Shown: one piece after another, positions 40,259 through 48,130 of the stretch | Numbering within the stretch: position 1 is the stretch's first letter | Layout: every line of letters begins with the position of its first letter | Assembly: GCF_900537085.1 (NCBI RefSeq) | Contig: NZ_UNRE01000005.1 | Span: forward strand, 354,542 to 418,541 | Reading direction: 5' to 3' | Origin: Agarivorans sp. Alg241-V36 | GTDB lineage: Bacteria; Pseudomonadota; Gammaproteobacteria; Enterobacterales; Celerinatantimonadaceae | DNA: 64,000 nucleotides | Notes under the pieces: generated by a model | What the model was told of the DNA's origin: nothing | What the model saw: only the letters and a program-made list of their open reading frames with translations | Database searches by the model: none | Translations under genes and position numbers: made by a program

Positions 40259-41287
40259 TTAATTCCCACCTTTTAATACCATAAATATGTATGCTGCGGC
40301 AACAGAACTGCTTGCTGCAACCAACCAAGAAACAAGCGTTGGCCAAACTCTTTGAAAGAAATTAGGCTTATTTTCTTGCATATAAATTAGTGTGTTAGGA
40401 ATTATTTTTGCATGGACAAAAAGTAAAATATTTAGCAGGAGAAAAACGACCAATACGAAAATAGCTCTATTCTCAATCGTCACTATTTCTGGAATGACAA
40501 CTAACATTGAGAAAAATATTATTCCATTTAAATTCAACCCATATTTTTTGTATGTTGTGACAAAGTGGTTTTGTTTAGGTTTTAAAGTTTGATAAATTGA
40601 TTCCGCCTTACCTAATACCCAAGACTCGTTAATTCCAGAGACTCTAATTTCACTAATGCCGGACACGAACAATTCAACAACAGCAACTCGGTTTATTCCA
40701 TGTGCTTCAGGCTCCTGAACTACGGCTTTGAAGTAATTTAATTCATTTAGCTCATCAGAGTCATTTAGAAAGTCATCAGCAAACTTAGTTAGCTCTGAAC
40801 CTCTTTGAGAATAGGTTACGATAACTCTACCTTCAACAAAGTCTTTTTTCATAAAGCTAATCAAATTAATAATATCTTCTTTAAACAACCTAAGTGAACC
40901 TATAGAAATAGTCTTATTAAATATTTGTTCAGGAATATCGCTTTTGCTTTGTTTATCATCTAAATTATGAGGAAATATATTGAACGTTCCAGCAGTTCCT
41001 ATCTCTGAAGACCAATCACCTGTTAATCTTCCGTCTTGCTTGATAAAAGCTAAGATAGTGACTTCTCCAAGCTCCATACCTTCAACCATCGCAGATGGTT
41101 CGCAACAAAGTGTAATTTCACCTTCCGAAATAGTTCCATTACACGAGTATTCCGATACGCCAAAAATATCATCCATAATCTTTAGAGTGCCAGATAATGT
41201 ACTTTCATCTTGATTAAGCTCTAAAAAGACATTGCCAGTATTTGTGCCATAAATTTTTCCAGCCCATCGATTTGCCAGTTTCAACAT
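40259..41287 (-). CDS. Unrecognised protein with C-terminal membrane helices
   Basis: 342 residues. The N-terminal ~110 residues are beta-rich (LANRWAGKIYGTNTGNVFLE, with repeated short strands ending AGTFNIF) and look like a small barrel. The middle (about 125-230) is a soluble alpha/beta part; two hydrophobic pairs follow (about 250-300) and one more near the C-terminus (325-340). I do not know the family. Start ATG 41287 is favoured: it sits after GAGGACAAAAGGA, while an upstream GTG (41329) has no ribosome site and lies by a TTGACA promoter-like box. AT-rich base use unlike the flanking genes. Location between outer and inner repeats suggests accessory, possibly defence-like, status, but nothing proves this. 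Confidence 0.65.
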   Translation of the reverse strand: MLKLANRWAGKIYGTNTGNVFLELNQDESTLSGTLKIMDDIFGVSEYSCNGTISEGEITLCCEPSAMVEGMELGEVTILAFIKQDGRLTGDWSSEIGTAGTFNIFPHNLDDKQSKSDIPEQIFNKTISIGSLRLFKEDIINLISFMKKDFVEGRVIVTYSQRGSELTKFADDFLNDSDELNELNYFKAVVQEPEAHGINRVAVVELFVSGISEIRVSGINESWVLGKAESIYQTLKPKQNHFVTTYKKYGLNLNGIIFFSMLVVIPEIVTIENRAIFVLVVFLLLNILLFVHAKIIPNTLIYMQENKPNFFQRVWPTLVSWLVAASSSVAAAYIFMVLKGGN

Positions 41288-41374
41288 TTCCTTTTGTCCT
41301 CGATTATTAGTACTTATTGTTAAATTCACTTTGTCAACATTTATTGTTGATCACAAGTGAATAGTGTTACTGAT

Positions 41375-41398
41375 ATGTGACCACGCATAATGCTTGAG
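41375..41398 (+). repeat. Left inner inverted repeat
   Basis: 24 bases, TGTGACCACGCATAATGC followed by TTGAGA; matched in reverse orientation with one mismatch at 48092-48115. A perfect short palindrome (TGAGAC-T-GTCTCA) overlaps its inner end at 41394-41406. Confidence 0.7.
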
Positions 41399-41510
41399 AC
41401 TGTCTCATCTGTTGAAGTGCTACAACACTGACTTTTAACGAGACTGAAAACTCCGATTTTTACTTTTTCTGTCACATTATCTGAGGTTCAGTCAGTCGAA
41501 TAGGGTCTCA

Positions 41511-41536
41511 AAAGTGCCAACAACAGACATTGGCAC
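41511..41536 (-). terminator. Terminator of the DoxX-like/DUF2798 transcript
   Basis: On the minus strand GTGCCAA, 9-base loop, TTGGCAC, then TTTT; lies 22 bases beyond the stop of the 41559-42062 gene. Confidence 0.6.
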
Positions 41537-41558
41537 AATAAAAGCTAATGTAGATTTA

Positions 41559-42062
41559 TCAACGTTTAATTCTATTAGCAATGAACAAACCAGTAGAAAT
41601 CATCATAACAATCACAGTTAATACTGGTGGCTTTGACTGAAATGGTAAAACTTCAGCAGGAACACTGGGTGATAAATGCACAAATATAGCAACAGACATA
41701 ATAACTAATGTTAAAAAAGTCGCGCCATTAAAAGCTAGCTCTGCTATTTTAGTCGATATCAATTTACCTTTCGTCAATACCAGTAAATACATAATACCTG
41801 CGGTTATTTCTCCCATTTGTCCTGCAAATTTGGCAAGTGTTGGAAAAGGTAATCCACTCAACTCAATTTGAGCGGCAAACATGTCGGAAAATGGCAGGAA
41901 AAATTTTGCGCTACCACCTAACACCATAAAACCACCGAGTAATGCAATGATAAAGGCTTGAAGTTTGTTGCTCTCACTGTCCTTTGAGCGGATAAAATAG
42001 ACAATCGTCACTAAAGCCATTGCGCTAATCATACTAACTTCCAAGAGAATTTGAGTGCTCAT
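41559..42062 (-). CDS. DoxX-like four-helix membrane protein
   Basis: 167 residues with four hydrophobic helices (about 5-22, 35-52, 80-98, 108-128, with a further one at 145-162) and a FAGQMGEITAGIMYL segment reminiscent of DoxX-like proteins. Function unknown; members are often linked to redox or quinone-associated membrane systems. It follows a DUF2798 gene by 33 bases in the same direction; both are divergent from a LysR regulator that probably controls them. Confidence 0.6.
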   Translation of the reverse strand: MSTQILLEVSMISAMALVTIVYFIRSKDSESNKLQAFIIALLGGFMVLGGSAKFFLPFSDMFAAQIELSGLPFPTLAKFAGQMGEITAGIMYLLVLTKGKLISTKIAELAFNGATFLTLVIMSVAIFVHLSPSVPAEVLPFQSKPPVLTVIVMMISTGLFIANRIKR

Positions 42063-42095
42063 AATATTGACCTCTGCTAATTGAATTTTAAAAGC

Positions 42096-42338
42096 TTAGG
42101 CTTCTTCTGGTTGTAATAAAAACTTGGTTACAAATAATCGAACTGTAGGCGCGACCACAGCCAGAAGCAGCAGTGCAGGCGGAACAACTTGCGCTATTGC
42201 CGCACCCCAAGCACTCAGAAAATCACCGCCAAGTGGTAAGTTGCGGTAAGCCATAATGCCTGACATGCCAAATAACATTGTAGGTAGCACCATTGACACC
42301 ATTAAAGGGTATTGAAATTTACGTGGGAACTTTTTCAT
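42096..42338 (-). CDS. DUF2798 membrane protein
   Basis: 80 residues with two transmembrane helices (about 10-30 and 48-70) and the family pattern MSGIMAYRNLPLGGDFLSAW. Unknown function. First gene of a two-gene unit with the DoxX-like protein, transcribed away from the LysR gene. Confidence 0.8.
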   Translation of the reverse strand: MKKFPRKFQYPLMVSMVLPTMLFGMSGIMAYRNLPLGGDFLSAWGAAIAQVVPPALLLLAVVAPTVRLFVTKFLLQPEEA

Positions 42339-42445
42339 TTAATCACTCCAAATCTATTTACGTATTTAGCCAATGCGACTAATCAATGAGGTTATTTTAA
42401 ACGCTCGCTATGGATTCAAAAATAGACAATAATGCACTTTAAGGA

Positions 42446-42457
42446 TACATATATGTA
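42446..42457. promoter_or_regulatory. Palindrome between DUF2798 and LysR genes, possible operator
   Basis: TACATATATGTA, a perfect 12-base palindrome in the 150-base divergent spacer, 32 bases before the LysR start codon. The position fits autoregulation and control of the divergent pair; the sequence alone does not prove it. Confidence 0.35.
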
Positions 42458-42488
42458 CCTATGAATTGAGAGGTATGAAGGTTAATGC

Positions 42489-43406
42489 ATGATAAACAGT
42501 AAACAAATGACTAATTTATATTGGTTTTGCCTGTCAGTTGAATGTGGTGGCTTTGCTGCTGCTAGCATTAAAGCAAAAACGTCAGCACCAACAGTTTCAC
42601 GTGCTGTCGCTCATTTAGAAGCGCAATTGAATGAAAAACTACTTCATCGTGATGCTAAAAATTTCAGACTTACCAATGCAGGTGAAGAAGTTTATAGCAA
42701 ATTCTCTGGGGTATTTGCCCAACTTGATGAGCAGTGGCTCAGCTTATCTAATAGCCAAGGAGAGTTAACAGGCGATATCCACATTTCTTGCCCAGAGCCG
42801 TTTGCTGATTTCTTTTTGCAGCCGCTGGCAATCGAATTTATGAAAATGCACCCTCAGGTTAATATTTTTGTCCATTTCGCTTCAGATGCAGCAAACTTTA
42901 TTGATGAGCAAATGGATCTAGCCATTGTAACAATACCTGCAACAGCGCCTAACTTAATTCAAAAACGACTATTTGAAGCCGAACTGGCGCTTGCCGCATC
43001 ACCAGACTATCTAAAGCAACATCAAGCGCCTGTATCGACAGAAGAATTATTAAAACACCGACTACTGGCAGGCAATAATTTTCCTTACTGGGCGTTAAAA
43101 GAAGGTGGTAAATCATTCAAGTTACCGGTAAAACCCAAGTATGCGATAAATAGTTTGCGCTTAAATATTCAGGCGGCTATTGCAGGGGCTGGCATATGCT
43201 TATTGCCAAAGACAGCCTTAGAGCGGCTAACGGAGAAAAATAAATTAGTGCCTGTTTTACCTAGTGTGGAGTGCCCTAAAGGCACCGCTTATCTGGTGTG
43301 GACAGACCGAAAAATGATAGCTTCACGCGTGGTTGCGTTTAGAGATGCCATTTTTGCAAATATGAATAAGGGTGCAGAAAACCTTTGGGGAGCGATGTTC
43401 CAATAA
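42489..43406 (+). CDS. LysR family transcriptional regulator
   Basis: 305 residues: N-terminal winged HTH (LYWFCLSVECGGFAAASIKA, APTVSRAVAHLEAQL) and an effector domain (GDIHISCPEPFADFFLQPL). AAGG lies upstream of the ATG. Effector unknown. Divergent from the DUF2798/DoxX-like genes, its most likely targets, though the spacer may also serve only itself. AT-rich compared with the resident genes. Confidence 0.9.
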   Translation: MINSKQMTNLYWFCLSVECGGFAAASIKAKTSAPTVSRAVAHLEAQLNEKLLHRDAKNFRLTNAGEEVYSKFSGVFAQLDEQWLSLSNSQGELTGDIHISCPEPFADFFLQPLAIEFMKMHPQVNIFVHFASDAANFIDEQMDLAIVTIPATAPNLIQKRLFEAELALAASPDYLKQHQAPVSTEELLKHRLLAGNNFPYWALKEGGKSFKLPVKPKYAINSLRLNIQAAIAGAGICLLPKTALERLTEKNKLVPVLPSVECPKGTAYLVWTDRKMIASRVVAFRDAIFANMNKGAENLWGAMFQ

Positions 43407-43444
43407 ATATTGCTGATAGCAGTAGTAATGACTTGATATGAGAA

Positions 43445-43466
43445 ACCGACCAATTAAATGGTCGGT
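43445..43466. terminator. Bidirectional terminator between convergent genes
   Basis: ACCGACCA, loop ATTAAA, TGGTCGGT between the ends of the LysR and peroxiredoxin genes; perfect 8-bp stem, U-tract modest on both sides. Confidence 0.6.
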
Positions 43467-43475
43467 CTATCTCTA

Positions 43476-44294
43476 TTAAGTTACGGTATAGAAAACTTTT
43501 TCTAAAGCCGCTTCGAGTTTATCTTCACTCGCTCTAAATCTGACGTCTTCAGATTGGTCTATCCACTGAACAATACCATTTTCGTCGATTAATAAAGTCG
43601 TTGGGATCGCCATCGGTTTATATTTCATCACCATAGGAAACGGCAAGCCAAAAATCGTCTTGCTCGATGTGCTATCACCACCTAAGGCTTTGTGATGCTC
43701 TACACCAAATTGACGTATAACCTTTAATTGAGGATCAGACAGTAACGTATGAGTTAAGTGATCTCTTTGTTGGTGCTTACTCGCGGATACGTGATCGTCA
43801 TTAGATAACGCAACCACCTTTACTTGGTATGAATCAAAGAGTGGTTTCATTTCTTCAAACATCTTTAACTCAGTACTGCAATAAGGGCACCATGAGCCTC
43901 TAAAAAACTTCAATAATACGCGTTGACCATTTAGCAATTCAGAGTTGAATATCGAACCATCTGTGCGAGTTGTTACAAATGGCGCTAACTTATCACCTAC
44001 CTTTACTTGTATATTGCCAAGTGGTGGTTTCGACTCTTTAAATGTAACAACAAATACAGCCGTCATTATTAACGGCATACTCGACATCAACACAACGGCT
44101 AAAGACCAAATTGTGAATGTTGTAAACGTTATATAAAGTGCAGCAATACTTAATAGCGAGGCAATCATAAGCGCACTTACAAACATTACTGGTCGTTTTG
44201 GTGTTTGTCTTTGCTTCACTTTTGCAAAATAATGGCTGGCACCAATAACGGTAATAAGCAGTGCACTCAGACTTAAGTAAAAATCTAATGACAT
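43476..44294 (-). CDS. Membrane-anchored peroxiredoxin-like (AhpC/TSA) protein
   Basis: 272 residues: three N-terminal transmembrane helices (about 1-22, 36-57, 62-84), then a thioredoxin-fold redoxin domain with FFRGSWCPYCSTEL (Cys136 and Cys139) and VVALSNDD. The CPYC arrangement is that of thiol peroxidase or bacterioferritin-comigratory-like reductases. Facing side unknown. It starts 5 bases after the stop of the DsbA-like gene, so it is the last gene of the CMD-SDR-DsbA-peroxiredoxin operon. Confidence 0.82.
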   Translation of the reverse strand: MSLDFYLSLSALLITVIGASHYFAKVKQRQTPKRPVMFVSALMIASLLSIAALYITFTTFTIWSLAVVLMSSMPLIMTAVFVVTFKESKPPLGNIQVKVGDKLAPFVTTRTDGSIFNSELLNGQRVLLKFFRGSWCPYCSTELKMFEEMKPLFDSYQVKVVALSNDDHVSASKHQQRDHLTHTLLSDPQLKVIRQFGVEHHKALGGDSTSSKTIFGLPFPMVMKYKPMAIPTTLLIDENGIVQWIDQSEDVRFRASEDKLEAALEKVFYTVT

Positions 44295-44298
44295 ACAA

Positions 44299-44955
44299 CT
44301 ATATTCCTGCTTGTGCTAGTTGCTCTAGCAATACCTGCTTAAAGTTTTCTTGTGGTTGAGCACCTGTTAATGCACTACTGCGATTAAAAATAACTGTTGG
44401 TACACCGTTAACACCTAGTTGCTGCCACTGCGCTTCGAGCGACCTAACTTTTTGTTTGATTTCATCATTGTTCAGTGCCGCTAATGCTTGCTCAGTCGAA
44501 ATACCTACAGCGTTTGCCTCTTCAATTAATACCTTTTGATTTGAGACATCTTTTTGCTCACTAAAAAATGCAGAAAATAAACGCATTTTCAACGCCATTT
44601 GCTTATCTACTGAGTGGGCATAATCGAGCAACACATGGGCATTAAAGGTGTTAACCATTTTCATCTGGTCAAAATAGTTAAACTCAAACCCATAGTTGGC
44701 ACCGGCTTGGGTAATATTTGCTCTTGCGCGATCACTGTCTTCCCGTGAAGAGCCGTATTTTCTGGCAACGTGTGCGCGTAATTCTTCACCTTCAGGTGGC
44801 ATATCCGGGTTTAGTTCAAATGGTTGCCATTGTATTTCAACTTTATCCTGTATACCCAACTCTTCAATGGCCGCATTTAAATGGTTAAAACCTACTATGC
44901 ACCAAGGGCAAACAACATCAGAAATGATGTCGAGTTTAATTTTTTTATTCATCAT
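44299..44955 (-). CDS. DsbA/FrnE-family thiol oxidoreductase
   Basis: 218 residues, no signal peptide, so cytosolic. Active site CPWC (Cys16-Cys19) in ISDVVCPWCIVG, helical insert, and cis-Pro region NGVPTVIFN. This matches the FrnE/2-hydroxychromene isomerase-like branch, typically linked to oxidative stress. GGAACTGA precedes the start; a second ATG follows at once. Confidence 0.88.
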   Translation of the reverse strand: MMNKKIKLDIISDVVCPWCIVGFNHLNAAIEELGIQDKVEIQWQPFELNPDMPPEGEELRAHVARKYGSSREDSDRARANITQAGANYGFEFNYFDQMKMVNTFNAHVLLDYAHSVDKQMALKMRLFSAFFSEQKDVSNQKVLIEEANAVGISTEQALAALNNDEIKQKVRSLEAQWQQLGVNGVPTVIFNRSSALTGAQPQENFKQVLLEQLAQAGI

Positions 44956-45007
44956 TCAGTTCCAAGAATAAAGCTTGCGTGGCGCAAGCTTTAATTAAAA
45001 AGAAGAC

Positions 45008-45814
45008 CTATAGTCGTTTGGCGTCCAACGCACCGTTTAAGATTTTTTGCATGGCTATTGCCATCATTTTACGTGGTGTCAAATTTGCCATAAATGCCAT
45101 GATATTGTTGCGCATGCCCGGTACGGTCAAAACGCGTTTACCCAAACCTTGCAAACCGACCTTCGCTACTTTTTCTGGTGATCTTGCTGCCATCGGCACT
45201 TTTTTCCAATTAACGCCTGTACTTGTAGCCATAGGAGTTTTCGTTAAGCCGGGTGATAAAATACTGACATCAACCCCTTTGGATTTCAGCTCGCCATAAA
45301 GTGATTGACCAAAATTAATCACAAACGCTTTAGATCCGGCATAAGTTGAAAAGTAAGGAGAAGCCATTTGGCCAAACATACTGGCAACAAGTAAAATGCC
45401 CCCTTTACCGCGATCAATCATGGTATTGCTAAAGTGATGGCTTAATTCCATTACCGAATTCACATTCACGTGCAACAGGCGACGTTCAGCTTCTAAGTCC
45501 AGCTTTTCAAATGCACCGTTGGTTTCAAGGCCAGCAGATAAGGCGATTAAGCCAATATCGTGCTGTGTCGCTTTGATTTTATCGACGCCATTTAGGGTAG
45601 AAAGATCTGCCACGATAATATCAGTATCAACTGAATACTGGGTTGCCAGTAATTGAGCATAATCCTTTAACTCTTGTTCACGACGAGCCACTAAAACGAG
45701 GTTCATGCCATCTTCGGCTAGTTGCTTCGCCATTTCCTGACCAATACCAGAGGTTGCTCCTGTTACTAGTGCCCAACCACCATATTTTTGTTTAAAGTTA
45801 AAAGACATATTCAT
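45008..45814 (-). CDS. Short-chain dehydrogenase/reductase
   Basis: 268 residues of the classical SDR fold: cofactor motif TGATSGIG near residue 18, NSVMELSHH, catalytic Ser in LLVASMFGQ and YAGSK as the YxxxK motif. NADP preference is suggested by VARREQEL. Substrate unknown. AGGAGT before the ATG. Second gene of the TetR-divergent operon. Confidence 0.9.
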   Translation of the reverse strand: MNMSFNFKQKYGGWALVTGATSGIGQEMAKQLAEDGMNLVLVARREQELKDYAQLLATQYSVDTDIIVADLSTLNGVDKIKATQHDIGLIALSAGLETNGAFEKLDLEAERRLLHVNVNSVMELSHHFSNTMIDRGKGGILLVASMFGQMASPYFSTYAGSKAFVINFGQSLYGELKSKGVDVSILSPGLTKTPMATSTGVNWKKVPMAARSPEKVAKVGLQGLGKRVLTVPGMRNNIMAFMANLTPRKMMAIAMQKILNGALDAKRL

Positions 45815-45869
45815 ACTCCTACTGGGCCAGCCAGATTCAACTGAAATTACATTAAGGGATTTAGATCAA

Positions 45870-46424
45870 TTATGCTTTTTTAGTCCAAGCAAATTGTTCA
45901 AAAAGCGGGCCTACAGGTGTTTTTGCAACGTGATTTACGTAGTTACTAATCACCTTTTGCGATAAACCAAGGATGATCTCAATCACTTGTTGCTGGCCAT
46001 AACCTGCTGCAAAAAATGCTTCCATTTGCTCGTCTGATACGTTGCCTCGCTCACGTACCATAGCTAATGTAAAATCATGTAAAGCTTGTAATTTAGCTGT
46101 AGGCATTGGCTCGCTGTTACGTAATGCCTCAGTTAATGCTGGGTCAACTTTCATAGAGTGTGCAATTGCAGTGTGAGCTGGTACACAGAAAGTACATTCA
46201 TGCTCGACATTAATGGTTTGCCAAACAACAGTTAACTCTTCTTCATTAAATGAAGTTGACATAAACAACTGGTGTAACTGTTGGTAAGCTTTTAATGTTT
46301 CAGGTGACTCTGCCATAGCTGCGTACAAACCCGGTACAGCACCCATCTGCTTAACTGCACCTTCTAACATTGCTTTGCTTTTCTCTGGTGCTGTTTCTAC
46401 TGTGTGAAATGTAAATTTGCTCAT
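45870..46424 (-). CDS. Carboxymuconolactone decarboxylase (AhpD-like) family protein
   Basis: 184 residues; the peroxidase-type CxxC of the AhpD branch is present in VEHECTFCVPAHTA (Cys at about 77 and 80) with a nearby His. Members act as alkylhydroperoxidases or thiol-disulfide reductants. First gene of the operon and closest to the TetR operators; GGAGCAAATAAA before the ATG. Confidence 0.88.
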   Translation of the reverse strand: MSKFTFHTVETAPEKSKAMLEGAVKQMGAVPGLYAAMAESPETLKAYQQLHQLFMSTSFNEEELTVVWQTINVEHECTFCVPAHTAIAHSMKVDPALTEALRNSEPMPTAKLQALHDFTLAMVRERGNVSDEQMEAFFAAGYGQQQVIEIILGLSQKVISNYVNHVAKTPVGPLFEQFAWTKKA

Positions 46425-46540
46425 TTTATTTGCTCCAATTATTTTGGGTTATTGCCTAACCCGTATGTCATGTATATGTGGCGTTTCTATATCAAATATT
46501 GCTAATGCGCCTCGTCGATGTGGTGTACTTTAAACCAACC

Positions 46541-46554
46541 TGAACGATCGTTCA
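46541..46554. promoter_or_regulatory. TetR operator 1
   Basis: Perfect palindrome TGAACGATCGTTCA; centre 24 bases from that of operator 2. Confidence 0.7.
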
Positions 46555-46564
46555 AGTGATTTAT

Positions 46565-46578
46565 TGAGCGATCGTTCA
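46565..46578. promoter_or_regulatory. TetR operator 2
   Basis: TGAGCGATCGTTCA, one change from the perfect palindrome of operator 1. Confidence 0.65.
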
Positions 46579-46706
46579 AATATTTATTGTTTTGATCCTA
46601 TCTTTCTGAATTAATTAAAAATAAAAAATATAAAAATTTTCAGACAATTCCTTGGTGCGTTATTACTCAAATATCGCTTTACCTTAGCTAGATAGAAACC
46701 TATAAT

Positions 46707-46720
46707 TGAACGATTGTTCA
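46707..46720. promoter_or_regulatory. TetR operator 3
   Basis: TGAACGATTGTTCA just upstream of the tetR start; suits autorepression. Confidence 0.65.
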
Positions 46721-46743
46721 AGAAGTCTTTATAGGTAGATGCA

Positions 46744-47328
46744 ATGGCAAAGACAGCAAAATTTGATCGCCAAGAGGTGATAGACAAAGCAACTAATCTT
46801 TATTGGAAGAAGGGTTTTCACGCTACTTCAATGCGCAATTTACAAGATGAGATTGATATGCGTCCCGGTAGCATATATTCAGCATTTGGCAGTAAGGATG
46901 GCTTGTTTAAAGAAGCATTAAGAAATTATACCGATATGGGATTGGCTCAAATGCAAAGCTTTGCAGAGCAAAATAGCTCGCCCATAGATACGCTTAAAGC
47001 ATTTGTTAAAGCGCAAGTAATTGATACACAGACTAATGCGCCAAATGGTATATGCATGCTATCTAAAACCTTAGGTGAATTGACCGAAGAAAATCAAGAG
47101 CTTATTGATGTGACTAAAAACCATCTTGGTGAAATAGCTGATAAAATGGTTGCTTTAATTGAGCAAGCTAAAGCTGGTGGTGAAGTCAGTGAAGATAAAG
47201 ATTCACAGTCACTTGTTCAACACATACAGATTCAGATCGCAGGTTTACGCACATTTGCGAAAATGAATAGTGATAAGCAGTTATTAGACGAAAAAATAGA
47301 AGCGATATTTAGCAACTACCCATTTTAG
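46744..47328 (+). CDS. TetR/AcrR family repressor
   Basis: 194 residues: N-terminal HTH (EVIDKATNLYWKKGFHATSM, RPGSIYSAFGSKDGLFKEAL) and a helical ligand domain with two Cys-poor helices. The HTH is close to the group with acrylate or electrophile sensors, but Cys content is low (one Cys, in NGICML) and the ligand is unknown. Three palindromes in the adjacent spacer make it the likely repressor of the CMD-SDR-DsbA-peroxiredoxin operon and of itself. Confidence 0.92.
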   Translation: MAKTAKFDRQEVIDKATNLYWKKGFHATSMRNLQDEIDMRPGSIYSAFGSKDGLFKEALRNYTDMGLAQMQSFAEQNSSPIDTLKAFVKAQVIDTQTNAPNGICMLSKTLGELTEENQELIDVTKNHLGEIADKMVALIEQAKAGGEVSEDKDSQSLVQHIQIQIAGLRTFAKMNSDKQLLDEKIEAIFSNYPF

Positions 47329-47355
47329 TACTTTATTATTTCCTAGGAAGTGAGC

Positions 47356-48057
47356 ATGCCGCAACAAATTATCTTGTTTGATATCAATGAGACTATCTTA
47401 AATTTAGGGCAATTAAAGCCTAAGTTTAAGCAGTACTTTGGCAATGAACTATTCTTGGATACTTGGTTTTCAATGCTACTGCATTCATCTACAGTATGTT
47501 TAACAACCAAGGTGGAAACGAACTTTAAAGACTTAGCTTTGGCGAATTTAAATACACTCGCGGGTCGATTGGATAAATCGTTAACTACCGAGCAACGTAG
47601 CGACATTATATCTTCGCTAGCAAACTTACCTGCCCATGATGATATTAAGCCTGCATTGGTTTTATTAAGGAGTGAGGGTTTCAAACTTGTTGCTTTCTCA
47701 AATTCATCTGAAACTTTACTTAGATCTCAGTTAAACAATGCTGGATTAACCGATTATTTCGATAACGCAATTTCAGTTGAAAGCGCAAAGACTTTTAAGC
47801 CATCCCAAGATGCATATCAGTTTGCGATTAAAAAGTTAAATACTGCTTCGCATGACGTGACATTAGTGGCAGCCCATGACTGGGATACTCATGGTGCTTT
47901 ATGCGCTGGATTAAGTGCCGCTTTCATAGATAGATTCAATGCTCAATATAATCCTACTTATAAAGAGCCAGAAATTATTGGCAATACGATGGGGGAAGTT
48001 GCAGTTAAGTTGATTGAGTCAAAGCGACCTAATTTAACGTCCGAAAATCGCTCATAG
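47356..48057 (+). CDS. Haloacid dehalogenase type II-like hydrolase
   Basis: 233 residues of the HAD superfamily: motif I FDINETILN (Asp nucleophile followed by the NET of L-2-haloacid dehalogenases), motif II FSNSSE, motif III Lys in AKTFKPSQDAY, and AAHDWDTHGA as motif IV. Substrate unproven. ATG 47356 with AGGAAGTG upstream is preferred to GTG 47350. It lies 27 bases after tetR in the same direction and is probably cotranscribed with it. Confidence 0.85.
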   Translation: MPQQIILFDINETILNLGQLKPKFKQYFGNELFLDTWFSMLLHSSTVCLTTKVETNFKDLALANLNTLAGRLDKSLTTEQRSDIISSLANLPAHDDIKPALVLLRSEGFKLVAFSNSSETLLRSQLNNAGLTDYFDNAISVESAKTFKPSQDAYQFAIKKLNTASHDVTLVAAHDWDTHGALCAGLSAAFIDRFNAQYNPTYKEPEIIGNTMGEVAVKLIESKRPNLTSENRS

Positions 48058-48091
48058 AGGACTTAAGTAAATTTCATTTGTTTACTGGTAA

Positions 48092-48115
48092 TCTCAAGCA
48101 ATATGCGTGGTCACA
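48092..48115 (-). repeat. Right inner inverted repeat
   Basis: Reverse-orientation copy of 41375-41398 with one mismatch (GCATATTGC in place of GCATAATGC). It lies between the dehalogenase gene and the stop of the exonuclease/transposase-like gene; similarity extends weakly outward through GTTACT. Confidence 0.7.
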
Positions 48116-48130
48116 GATAAAAAGTAACCT

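Larger units (their letters stand above)
46425..46743. promoter_or_regulatory. Divergent control region with TetR-type operators
   Basis: 319 bases without a gene between the CMD operon and tetR. Three copies of a 14-base palindrome TGAACGATCGTTCA: perfect at 46541-46554, one change at 46565-46578 (TGAGCG...), one change at 46707-46720 (...ATTGTTCA). Two stand 117-154 bases upstream of the operon's ATG and one 24 bases before the tetR ATG. The rest is very AT-rich. Confidence 0.8.
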
